The notes beneath the pieces were generated by a model. The model was not told the origin of the DNA, did no database searches, and saw only the letters and a list, made by a program, of their open reading frames with translations. The translations under genes and the position numbers were made by a program. A stretch of DNA of 64,000 nucleotides from positions 1,612,001 to 1,676,000 of the forward strand of contig NZ_CP042596.1 in NCBI RefSeq assembly GCF_009914315.1, in the 5' to 3' direction. Origin of the DNA: Granulicella sp. WH15 (GTDB taxonomy: Bacteria > Acidobacteriota > Terriglobia > Terriglobales > Acidobacteriaceae). Each line of letters begins with the position of its first letter. Position 1 is the stretch's first letter. Positions 44,655 to 52,284 of the stretch are shown one piece after another.

Positions 44655-45362
44655 ATGCTCCTCGAATCACTTCGTACCGCCGTACTCGAAGCCAATCTCG
44701 AATTGGTAAAACGTGGTCTGGTTCTGTACACATTTGGGAATGCCAGCGGCGTCGACCGCGAGCAGGGATTGGTCGTCATCAAACCCTCGGGCGTCGACTA
44801 CGACGACCTGCGGCCCGAGCACATGGTCGTCACCGACCTGCACGGCAAGATTGTCGACGGCAACCTGAAGCCCTCGTCTGACCTCGACACCCACACGCTG
44901 CTCTACCGCGAGTTCCCGACCATCGGCGCGGTTGTCCACACGCACTCGGAGTTCGCCACCAGCTTTGCCCAGGCGGGGCTGCCCATTCCGGCACTCGGAA
45001 CCACGCACGCCGATTACTTCTACGGCCCTGTCCCCTGCACGAAGCCACTAACTGACGAGGCCATCGCGGGCCGCTACGTGCACGAGACCGGGCTCGCCAT
45101 CGTCTCGCGCTTCGCCGCCACGCCCGAGCACCCGGCCATCGACCCACTCGCGGTCCCGGCCTGCCTCGTGGCTGGCCACGCCCCCTTCGTCTGGGGCAAG
45201 GACGCCCACGACGCCGCCCACAACGCGGTGGTGCTCGAAGCCGTAGCCCGCATGGCCTACCGGACGCTGACGCTCAAGAGCGAGCTGGACGTAGTCACCC
45301 AGGCCCTGCTCGACCGCCACTACTTCCGCAAGCACGGCCCGGCAGCAACCTACGGTCAGTAA
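44655..45362 (+). CDS. araD: class II aldolase/L-ribulose-5-phosphate 4-epimerase
   Basis: I chose ATG 44655 because the family begins MLExLRxxVLEANLxLxxxGLV; 235 residues, near AraD size (231). Seen: YTFGNASGVDREQGLVVIKPSGVDY and the zinc-binding HTHSEFATSFAQAG, then GHAPFVWGKDAHDAAHNAVVLE. It interconverts L-ribulose-5-phosphate and xylulose-5-phosphate, although related fuculose-type aldolases look similar. No ara kinase or isomerase is beside it. It is divergent from argJ, and its last 7 bases overlap the end of the DUF3368 toxin gene. Confidence 0.92.
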   Translation: MLLESLRTAVLEANLELVKRGLVLYTFGNASGVDREQGLVVIKPSGVDYDDLRPEHMVVTDLHGKIVDGNLKPSSDLDTHTLLYREFPTIGAVVHTHSEFATSFAQAGLPIPALGTTHADYFYGPVPCTKPLTDEAIAGRYVHETGLAIVSRFAATPEHPAIDPLAVPACLVAGHAPFVWGKDAHDAAHNAVVLEAVARMAYRTLTLKSELDVVTQALLDRHYFRKHGPAATYGQ

Positions 45363-45829
45363 TTTCTCTTCAGAAATGCAGCGCGAAGCGCCGGAGACAG
45401 CCTGAAACTGGTCTTGTCGAGCCGGTCGAGCGCACTGAGGAGATCGGTCTTTCCCAGCTTCGCGGCACGTTCTAGAACGCCGAGTGTGCCGCGAACCTCA
45501 AGCTGTAGCCGCTCGGCATGGCGTCGTCCGTCCGCTTCGTCGATCAGAATGGCATCGGCCCCGACTTCAAGCGCGAGCTGAATGGCCTCTCGCTCTCCCG
45601 GATCGAGATCCATCAACTGGGGCAGCATCTCGGCGACCACGGCGCGGACCTCCAGCCACTTCGGAGGACTCCCAATCCACTCCCGAACTTTTGCCGGTGT
45701 CTTCGGATGCAGAAGCTCCCGCAGCACAGCCTCAGGAATCAGAACCGTCCCAAAGATCGCAGGCAGCAGCTCAATCTCATCAATGAGCACCAGATAGTTC
45801 AGGGGTGTTGTGTCGGCGACGACGATCAT
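45356..45829 (-). CDS. DUF3368 PIN-like toxin
   Basis: 157 residues of the DUF3368 group, related to PIN nucleases: the N-terminal acidic residue in VVADTTPLNYLVLIDEIELL, the central LDPGEREAIQLALEVGADAILIDE and the final acidic DGRRHAERL supply the usual metal ligands. The N-terminus ADTTPLNYL is the family signature. The start overlaps the UPF0175 antitoxin stop by four bases (ATGA). Such pairs are presumed toxin-antitoxin modules, the toxin being an RNase-like enzyme; activity is inferred. The 3' end overlaps araD by 7 bases. Confidence 0.88.
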   Translation of the reverse strand: MIVVADTTPLNYLVLIDEIELLPAIFGTVLIPEAVLRELLHPKTPAKVREWIGSPPKWLEVRAVVAEMLPQLMDLDPGEREAIQLALEVGADAILIDEADGRRHAERLQLEVRGTLGVLERAAKLGKTDLLSALDRLDKTSFRLSPALRAAFLKRNY

Positions 45830-46074
45830 CCCTTTCGTTCAAATCCCGCCGTATCTTTTTCAAGGTCGTCAAGGTTATAGGAGTTCTCCCAGACCTCGTG
45901 CTCCTTGAGAAAACTGTCCAGCTCCATCCGCGTCTCAAATCCCAACAGCAGGCGCGTCTGATAGGCCGAGAGTGTTCTCGACCGATACCCTTCGATAGCC
46001 AACGCCTCCAGCGCTTCACGCGCAGGATTGGCGTGTTGGGTCAGATCGTCGGGGAGCTGGACCGTGATGTGCAT
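45826..46074 (-). CDS. UPF0175-family antitoxin
   Basis: 82 residues: MHITVQLPDDL then REALEALAIEGYRSRTLSAY, QTRLLLGFETRMELDSFLKEH, the standard UPF0175 layout with a short N-terminal strand and a central HTH-like helix pair. Encoded immediately before and overlapping the DUF3368 toxin, it probably neutralises it and represses the operon. No other toxin-antitoxin pair was seen in the window. Confidence 0.88.
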   Translation of the reverse strand: MHITVQLPDDLTQHANPAREALEALAIEGYRSRTLSAYQTRLLLGFETRMELDSFLKEHEVWENSYNLDDLEKDTAGFERKG

Positions 46075-46127
46075 GGCTAGACCTTACCAGAGCTGGATTC
46101 TGATGGCCATTAAATAGCTATTCCTAG

Positions 46128-47210
46128 CTATCCTTCAAACGCCACCGTCCGCCCTTCCTTCGAGCTGACACGCGCCAGCTCCAGGATCTTCACCGCCTGA
46201 TACCCATCCTCCGGGCTGACGATCAGCGGCTCCTTGCCCAACACGGCGTTGCGTACGTTCACGTAGAACGGCCGGTAATCCCCCGGTTCGGTCTTGACCA
46301 CCGTTTTCACCAGCTTGCCCGGCTCGGCCAGCACCGGAGCTACGCTCAGCGTGCCCCACTGCGACTCGTCCTCCTCCAGCCACACCTCCGGGCTGCCCAG
46401 CAGAGGCACCTGAGCCCCGCCCACCAGGGCCGGTTCCTGCGGGTCCAGTCCGTACTTCTTGAAGCTGCCCGCCGTCCCGTGCAGAAGGAAGCGCGGCGAC
46501 GCATCGCAAGCCAACATGCTCGACCGGCAGAACGCCAGCATCCCCTCGTAGGCCAACACGATGTCGAAGGCATCTTCAATCGCGGAGTTGTCGCGGTCGG
46601 TCCGGACGCTCGCGGTCACGCTCTTCGGCGCGCCGAAGAGGCTCGTCACCTGGTCCACCAGGTGCGGGGCCAGGTCGAAGAGCAGCCCGTGCGAGAGATC
46701 GCCGGACTCCTTCCAGGTGTTCTCCCGAGGCATCGGGCGGAAGCGGTCGAAGTGCGACTCGAAGGTCACCAACCGCCCCAGCGCCTTCTCCTCCACCAAC
46801 TGCCGCACGGTCAGAAAGTCGCCGTCCCAGCGCCGGTTGTGGAAGGGAGCGGCGAGCAGCCCCTTTGCCGCCGCCAGCTCGATGATCTCCCGCGCCTCCG
46901 CGCTCGTGCCCGCAAACGGCTTGTCGATCACGATATGCCGTCCGGCTTCGAGACACTGCTTGGCCAGCGCATAGTGCGTCTCGTTCGGCGTGGCCACCAC
47001 CACTACCTCAATCGCCGCATCCTCCAGCAGCTCTTCCACCGACCGTGCGATCTTCACCTCGGGATATGCCTCAGCGGCCTCATTGCCCTTGCGCTGCACG
47101 ATGGCCCGCAGCTTCAGCCCCGGCACCGCGCTTACAAACGGCGCATGAAACACGCGGCAGGCCAGTCCAAATCCGATTACCCCAACACCAATCTCACGCA
47201 GCTCACCCAT
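46128..47210 (-). CDS. Gfo/Idh/MocA-family oxidoreductase
   Basis: 360 residues from ATG 47210 (AAAGAG upstream; the frame extends to 47282 without a better start). The Rossmann domain has VIGFGLACRVFHAPFV and VVVVATPNETHYALAKQCLEAGRHIVIDKPFA (the EKP/DKP catalytic-lysine motif). The C-terminal domain opens with FHNRRWDGDFLTVRQLVEEKALGRL. The family includes many sugar and inositol dehydrogenases; the FHNRRWDGD text resembles the YdgJ-like group. Cytoplasmic; the cofactor is probably NAD(P). The substrate is not known. Confidence 0.9.
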   Translation of the reverse strand: MGELREIGVGVIGFGLACRVFHAPFVSAVPGLKLRAIVQRKGNEAAEAYPEVKIARSVEELLEDAAIEVVVVATPNETHYALAKQCLEAGRHIVIDKPFAGTSAEAREIIELAAAKGLLAAPFHNRRWDGDFLTVRQLVEEKALGRLVTFESHFDRFRPMPRENTWKESGDLSHGLLFDLAPHLVDQVTSLFGAPKSVTASVRTDRDNSAIEDAFDIVLAYEGMLAFCRSSMLACDASPRFLLHGTAGSFKKYGLDPQEPALVGGAQVPLLGSPEVWLEEDESQWGTLSVAPVLAEPGKLVKTVVKTEPGDYRPFYVNVRNAVLGKEPLIVSPEDGYQAVKILELARVSSKEGRTVAFEG

Positions 47211-47439
47211 CTCTTTGTTGCTCCTCTCGCCTCTTCCGGCACTATGAGGAGAGTGTATCGGTCTCTTGTTTCCAACGTCCAAAACAATGTTTCAACATCG
47301 AAAAAAGAGGCTATCCCGAAGGCGGAGGCGACTCTTCTCGATTTTTTTGCATAAGACTTGCATCTTGGTGCATCCAAAGGACGACCCCAGCAAAATCTCA
47401 TGGGGCACTTCAGCGACAGGTGCAGGTAACATACAAGGT

Positions 47440-48981
47440 ATGACTCCACGCAAAGCAGCGCCCGGCGTACGAGCAGGGACCCAGGCGCATCTCTTCCGCT
47501 CTGTTGCCCGCAATTTAGGGTTGGGCATAGGGTTGGGCATAGGGCTTGGAACCACGGCACAGGCTCAGGCACCGGCGACCTCGGCCGCCACCTCTGCCAC
47601 GGCGGCCAGCACGGCGATCTCCGTCGGACAGACCCAGCTCTACAACGCTACCGGCCAGAACGGCGCGCAGAGCACTCCGGACTCCTACAAGGGGTCCATC
47701 GTTGAGGGCAGGAACACCGGCACCATGCTTGACCTGACGCTGGACGACGCCATCGCTCGCGGGCTGCGGACGAACCTCGGCCTCATCCTGCAAGGCTCGG
47801 CTGTGCAGAACGCCAAGGGCCAGCGGCTGCAGCAGTTGCAGGCGTTGCTTCCCACCATCACCGGCTCGGCCAGCGTCGAAGTCGAACAGATCAACTTGGC
47901 CGCCTTCGGACTTCAGATTCCGGGCCTCAAGCCCATCATCGGGCCTTTCCAGGTCGTCGACTTCCGCGCCTACCTGACGCAGAACCTCCTCAACCTGCAG
48001 GCGCTCAATACCTATCTGGCGGCCAAGCACAACTTCACCGGGGCCAAGCTCACGGCTGAAGATGCCCGCGACCTCGTCACCCTCACAGTCGGCAACGCCT
48101 ATCTGCTCTGCATTGCGGACGCCGCCCGTATCGAGGCGGTCAAGGCCGAGCTGGAGACCTCGAACGTCACCCTGAACCAGGCGATGGCCGGTCACGACGC
48201 CGGAACCAGCCCCCGGCTGGACGTGCTGCGCGCTCAGGTGGACGTGCAGAACGAGAAGCAGAGCCTGATCTCCTCGACCAACCAACTGGCCAAGGACAAG
48301 ATCGCGCTGGCCCGCACCATCGGCCTGCCGCTCGACCAGGAGTTTCGCCTCACCGACCTGGTTCCGTTCCGGTCGCTCGACGAGATCAACCCGGATACGG
48401 CCTTCCAGCAGGCTCTCAAGGGCCGCAAGGACCTGGCCGCGACTCAGGAGCAGCTCAAGGCCAGCGAGTCGCAGAAGAAGGCCGCCTTCGACGACCGTCT
48501 CCCCACCGTCAGCTTCTCGGGCGACTACGGCGACCAGGGCACCACGCCGGGCCACTCGCACGGTACGTTTACGGCGACCGGCCAGGCGCAGATGCCGATC
48601 CTCCAGATCGCCAAGAACAAGGGCGAGGTGGAGGCCGCCGACGCCCAGCTCCAACAGGCGCGCGAGCGTTACTCGGACCAGATCCAGCAGGTCAACGCCG
48701 ACGTTCGTGACAGCATCCTCGACATCCAGGCCGCAGCCAAGCTCGTCGAGGCGACGCACACCAACGTCACCCTGGCCACCGAGGAGCTATCCGAGGCGCA
48801 GCAGCGCTTCCATGCCGGAATCTCCGACAATCTTCCCGTCTCGCAGGCCCAGAGCCAGGTCGAGCAGGCCAACGATCAATACATCAGCGCGCTCTACCAG
48901 CACAACGTCGCGAAGCTCTCGCTCGCCCGTGCGCTCGGCGTCGCCCAGACCAACTTTCACGACTATCTCGGAGGCAAGTAA
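47440..48981 (+). CDS. TolC-family outer-membrane efflux protein
   Basis: I chose ATG 47440 (513 residues); upstream in-frame text to 47266 is not protein-like. The signal peptide contains a 12-base tandem repeat (GGGTTGGGCATA at about 47519) encoding GLGIGLGIGLG. The mature protein has two OEP repeats, each with long coiled-coil helices (ALNTYLAAKHNFTGAKLTAE; AEDARDLVTLTVGNAYLL; VEATHTNVTLATEELSEAQQ). It would form a trimeric outer-membrane channel. The HlyD-type adaptor starts 3 bases after the stop. No pump gene follows, so the inner-membrane partner must be encoded elsewhere. Confidence 0.9.
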   Translation: MTPRKAAPGVRAGTQAHLFRSVARNLGLGIGLGIGLGTTAQAQAPATSAATSATAASTAISVGQTQLYNATGQNGAQSTPDSYKGSIVEGRNTGTMLDLTLDDAIARGLRTNLGLILQGSAVQNAKGQRLQQLQALLPTITGSASVEVEQINLAAFGLQIPGLKPIIGPFQVVDFRAYLTQNLLNLQALNTYLAAKHNFTGAKLTAEDARDLVTLTVGNAYLLCIADAARIEAVKAELETSNVTLNQAMAGHDAGTSPRLDVLRAQVDVQNEKQSLISSTNQLAKDKIALARTIGLPLDQEFRLTDLVPFRSLDEINPDTAFQQALKGRKDLAATQEQLKASESQKKAAFDDRLPTVSFSGDYGDQGTTPGHSHGTFTATGQAQMPILQIAKNKGEVEAADAQLQQARERYSDQIQQVNADVRDSILDIQAAAKLVEATHTNVTLATEELSEAQQRFHAGISDNLPVSQAQSQVEQANDQYISALYQHNVAKLSLARALGVAQTNFHDYLGGK

Positions 48982-48983
48982 CC

Positions 48984-50219
48984 GTGCCAGATCAAGACCA
49001 GACTACGCAAACCGTCCAGAACCCACCTGAAGAGTCGATGGAGAAGAAGACCGGCCGCAAGGTCATCCTCTTCGGCGTCGTCCTGCTGCTCATCTTGGGC
49101 GCTATCTTTTACTACTGGCGCTCCACCTTCTCCGAGGAGACCGACGACGCCCAGGTCGATGGCGACATCTACCAGGTAAGCTCGCGCGTCGCGGGCCAGG
49201 TCATCCATGTCTACGTGGAGGACAACACCAAGGTCGAAAAGGGCGCGCTGCTGGCCGAGATCGACCCCAAGGACTTCCAGGTAGCCCTCGAGCAGGCGCA
49301 GGCCACCCTGGCCAACGCTCAGGCCAGCTACCAGCAGGCCACGGTCAACATTCCGATCATCTCGGTCAACACCCGCACCCAGGTCAGCACGACCGGCTCC
49401 GACGTCCGCTCCTCCTCGTCCTCGGTGGAGCAGGCGCAGAAGCAGGCCGCCGCTGCCGCTGCCCGCGTCGAGCAGGCCAAGGCCAACGCCGTCCGGGCCA
49501 AGCTCGACGTGGACCGTTACACCCCGCTGGTGCAGAAGGACGTCATCTCCAAGCAGCAGTACGATGCCGCCATCGCCACGGAGCGGGCTAACTCGGCTGC
49601 TGTGGTTGAGGCTGAAGCCTCGCTCGTGGCCGCGCAGGCTGGCATCAGCTCGGCCCAGCAGCGCCTCGACAGCGCCCGCTTCCAGGCCTCGCAGGCCAAT
49701 AAGAACGGTCCCCAACTGGTCGCGGTCGAGCACGCCCGCGCCGAAGCCGCCCTGGCCGACGTCAAGCAGGCTCAGGCCCGAGTCGATCAGGCGATGCTGA
49801 ACCTCTCCTACACCCGCATCACCGCGCCCACCTCCGGCGTCGTCAACAAGAAGAACGTACAAGTCGGCGCGAACCTCTCGGTCGGCCAGGATCTGCTCTC
49901 GATCATCCCGCTCTCCGACCTGTGGGTGACTGCGAACTTCAAGGAGACGCAGCTCAAGGAGATGAGGCCCGGCCAGAAGGTGACCCTGAAGGTCGACGCG
50001 CTCGGCGGCCGCAAGTTCACCGGCGAGGTCGCGCAGATCGGCGGAGCCACCGGCTCGCGTCTCTCGCTCTTCCCGCCCGAGAACGCCACCGGCAACTACG
50101 TCAAGGTGGTTCAGCGCATCCCGGTCCGTATCAACTTCACCAACCTGAAGCAGGAGAACGGCGACTACGCGTTGCGTCCCGGTTTCTCGGTCACGCCTGA
50201 GGTCACGGTCAAGAATTAG
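48984..50219 (+). CDS. HlyD/EmrA-type membrane fusion protein
   Basis: 411 residues from GTG 48984, three bases after the TolC stop, so co-translated. One N-terminal membrane helix (VILFGVVLLLILGAIFYYW), then the lipoyl-like half VDGDIYQVSSRVAGQVIHVYVEDNTKVEKGALLAEIDPKDF, a long coiled coil (about 90-240, Ala/Gln/Glu-rich), a second lipoyl half with ITAPTSGVVNKKNVQVGANL, and a beta-barrel (LSDLWVTANFKETQLKEMRPGQKV). The layout is that of EmrA, which partners an MFS pump. It ends before a strong hairpin. Confidence 0.93.
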   Translation: MPDQDQTTQTVQNPPEESMEKKTGRKVILFGVVLLLILGAIFYYWRSTFSEETDDAQVDGDIYQVSSRVAGQVIHVYVEDNTKVEKGALLAEIDPKDFQVALEQAQATLANAQASYQQATVNIPIISVNTRTQVSTTGSDVRSSSSSVEQAQKQAAAAAARVEQAKANAVRAKLDVDRYTPLVQKDVISKQQYDAAIATERANSAAVVEAEASLVAAQAGISSAQQRLDSARFQASQANKNGPQLVAVEHARAEAALADVKQAQARVDQAMLNLSYTRITAPTSGVVNKKNVQVGANLSVGQDLLSIIPLSDLWVTANFKETQLKEMRPGQKVTLKVDALGGRKFTGEVAQIGGATGSRLSLFPPENATGNYVKVVQRIPVRINFTNLKQENGDYALRPGFSVTPEVTVKN

Positions 50220-50245
50220 TCAAGAACTAACCTGTCAGCCCTATT

Positions 50246-50281
50246 CGAATGCCCCATCCGCCACAGCGGGTGGGGCATTCG
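50246..50281 (+). terminator. terminator after tolC-hlyD operon
   Basis: CGAATGCCCCA and TGGGGCATTCG (outer part of 50246-50281) pair perfectly for 11 bp, with CC/GG pairs further in, around CGCCACAGC. No U-tract, but it is positioned 27 bases after the stop and symmetric. Confidence 0.7.
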
Positions 50282-50376
50282 AGCTTAAGGTGCGAAAACT
50301 AAAAAGGCAAAGGGGCAAACCCGCTCGCCTGGGCCGCATCAGAAGGGCAGTTGGAAGTCATTCTTCGAGGTGCCCC

Positions 50377-50967
50377 ATGGCAGTAGCAATCAAAAAATCA
50401 ACCGATCAGGATGTAGCCCCGCACTGGCACGCTCACGCTAAAGAGATCCAGAAGTTCGGCACCGTCATCGAGGACATGCCTCACTACCTCGACGCCAAGG
50501 TTCGCGGCAAGATGTGCGCGAAGCTCAACATCCTCCTCGCCGATACCATCGCGCTCCGCGATCTGTACAAGAAGCACCACTGGCAGGTCTCCGGCCCCAC
50601 CTTCTACCAGCTCCACCTCCTCTTCGACAAGCACTACGAGGAGCAGGCCGAGATGGCCGACAAGATCGCCGAGCGGCTCCAGCTTCTGGGCGGAGTCACG
50701 GTCGCCATGGGCGGAGACGTCGCCGAGATCACCGGGATTCCGCGTCCGCCCCGGGGCAAGGAAGAGGTGCCGGTGCAGATCTCGCGTCTGCTCGAGGCCC
50801 ACAAGATCATCATGAAGCAGTGCTCCGAGATCGCCGATGCGGCTGACGACGCCGGAGACCAGGGCACCAACGATCTCGCGGTCTCGGACATCCTCCGCCC
50901 CAACGAGCTGCAATCCTGGTTCATCGGCCAGCACCTCGTCGAGATGCCTCTGATCCTCAGTAAGTAG
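50377..50967 (+). CDS. dps: Dps-family DNA-binding/ferritin-like protein
   Basis: 196 residues from ATG 50377 (GAGG upstream). The Dps core is clear: LADTIALRDLYKKHHWQVSG, FYQLHLLFDKHYEEQAEMAD, KIAERLQLLGG. The ferroxidase His and Asp/Glu residues of the inter-subunit site are present. The first 45 residues (with HWHAHAKEIQKFGTV) are longer than in E. coli Dps and may bind DNA. The dodecamer stores iron and shields DNA under oxidative stress or starvation. It is monocistronic, with its own terminator 16 bases after the stop. Confidence 0.92.
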   Translation: MAVAIKKSTDQDVAPHWHAHAKEIQKFGTVIEDMPHYLDAKVRGKMCAKLNILLADTIALRDLYKKHHWQVSGPTFYQLHLLFDKHYEEQAEMADKIAERLQLLGGVTVAMGGDVAEITGIPRPPRGKEEVPVQISRLLEAHKIIMKQCSEIADAADDAGDQGTNDLAVSDILRPNELQSWFIGQHLVEMPLILSK

Positions 50968-50982
50968 AACCCCGACGACCAG

Positions 50983-51015
50983 AAAAAGCCCGGCTTTACA
51001 AGCGGGGCTTTTTTT
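50983..51015 (+). terminator. intrinsic terminator after dps
   Basis: AAAAAGCCCGGCTT and AGCGGGGCTTTTTTT pair across TACA (one mismatch), ending in a run of seven T. It is a textbook rho-independent terminator. Confidence 0.92.
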
Positions 51016-51064
51016 CTTCACCCGCACCTAACAGGGTGGGGCTATCATCTTATCTTTAGCCGCC

Positions 51065-52096
51065 ATGCCAATTGCTCTCCTATTTTTCGTGCACTACGTC
51101 TACCCCATCCTCTTCCTATGGGTATTGGTGGAGCAGCTCGGCGTCCCGGTCCCCAGCATTCCCCTGCTCCTCACCGCAGGCACCCTCTCGGCTACCCACC
51201 GCGTCTCGGCCTTCGGCGCATTGCTGGTCGTCCTCCTCGCCTGCCTCATCGCTGACTCGCTCTGGTACGCGCTTGGCCGCCGCTACGGCAACTCGGTCCT
51301 CAAGCTCCTCTGCCGCCTCTCGCTCGAGGCCAACACCTGCGTCTCGAAGACCGAGGGCTACTTCAGCAAGCACGGAGCGGTCACGCTGCTCTTCGCCAAG
51401 TTCGTCCCCGGCCTCTCCACTGTGGCCGCGCCCATCGCCGGGCAGACCGGGATGCGCTTCAACCGCTTCATGGCCTACGATATCGCCGGGACCATCATCT
51501 GGGCCGAGATCTACCTGCTCGCGGGCCGCTTCTTCGGCGACATCGCCAAAAAGAGCCAGCCCTTCTTTGCGATGCTGGGCCACTTCGCCGTCGTCATCTT
51601 CGCCCTGATGGTCCTGGGCTTCATGGGCTACCGCCTGCTCAAGCAGCGCCGCTTTCTCGCCAACGTCCGCGCCATGCGGCTCGACCCCGACGAGCTGAAG
51701 CACATGATCGACACCGCCGCCCGGCAGGGCAACATCCCGCCCTTTATCGTCGACCTGCGCCACCCGCTCGACTACCTGCCCGACCCCCGCGTGCTGCCCG
51801 GCGCGGTCCGGGTCAGCCCGTCGCAGATCACGCAGCACGAGGCTATCCTGCCGCGCGACCGCGACGTGATCCTCTACTGCACCTGCCCCAGCGAGGAGAC
51901 CAGCGGCAAGGTCGCGCTGCAACTGCACCGGCTCGGCATCAACCGGGTCCGCCCGCTGCGTGGTGGCTTCGAGGGCTGGCGGGATGCAGGCTATCCGCTG
52001 GTGGACTATGTAGAGCCGCCCATCGCCGAGGCGCTGACCAACCCAGCCACGGCCCATCCGGTCCCACCCGAGATCGTCACCCTCACCGAAGCCTGA
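51065..52096 (+). CDS. DedA membrane protein fused to rhodanese domain
   Basis: 343 residues. The N-terminal half (about 1-200) is a DedA/VTT membrane protein: EQLGVPVPSIPLLLTAGTL, YALGRRYGN, TLLFAKFVPGLSTVAAPIAGQ and FMAYDIAGTIIWAEIYLL. DedA proteins move lipid carriers or lipids. A linker leads to a rhodanese domain (about 230-320): FIVDLRHPLDYLPDPRVLPGAV, CTCPSEETSG with the active-site Cys, and LRGGFEGWRDAGYPL. The rhodanese half would face the cytoplasm. The ATG at 51065 follows ATCTTATCTTTAGCCGCC, with no strong ribosome binding site visible. Confidence 0.9.
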   Translation: MPIALLFFVHYVYPILFLWVLVEQLGVPVPSIPLLLTAGTLSATHRVSAFGALLVVLLACLIADSLWYALGRRYGNSVLKLLCRLSLEANTCVSKTEGYFSKHGAVTLLFAKFVPGLSTVAAPIAGQTGMRFNRFMAYDIAGTIIWAEIYLLAGRFFGDIAKKSQPFFAMLGHFAVVIFALMVLGFMGYRLLKQRRFLANVRAMRLDPDELKHMIDTAARQGNIPPFIVDLRHPLDYLPDPRVLPGAVRVSPSQITQHEAILPRDRDVILYCTCPSEETSGKVALQLHRLGINRVRPLRGGFEGWRDAGYPLVDYVEPPIAEALTNPATAHPVPPEIVTLTEA

Positions 52097-52097
52097 G

Positions 52098-52130
52098 GCC
52101 CGTCCGGCAGGACAGGTCCTTTGCTGTTGC
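52098..52130. repeat. short relative of the dispersed intergenic repeat
   Basis: GGCCCGTCCGGC and CTTTGCTGTTG match the ends of the repeat copy at 53.9 kb. The middle (CGTCCGGCAGGACAGGTC, 52101-52118) is identical to 27339-27356, in the 3' end of the wcaF-like gene. It may be a degenerate copy. Confidence 0.5.
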
Positions 52131-52131
52131 C

Positions 52132-52165
52132 CCTTAAGGGCACGGCTTCAGCCGTGCCCTTAAGG
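52132..52165. terminator. 15-bp perfect hairpin before ubiD
   Basis: CCTTAAGGGCACGGC (52132-52146), loop TTCA, and GCCGTGCCCTTAAGG (52151-52165) form a 15-bp perfect stem. It lies 35 bases after the DedA-rhodanese stop. The absence of a U-tract and the length of the stem also suit a REP-like palindrome. Confidence 0.75.
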
Positions 52166-52284
52166 ATGGGACAATAAACTTGATCCCTCTTCTATCCCTT
52201 TTCCTCCCAGTCCTTTGCGAGCAATCAACAGAGCAGGGGATGAACAACGAGTACGATAGTAAAAGCACCCGAAGGAGCAGGGAA

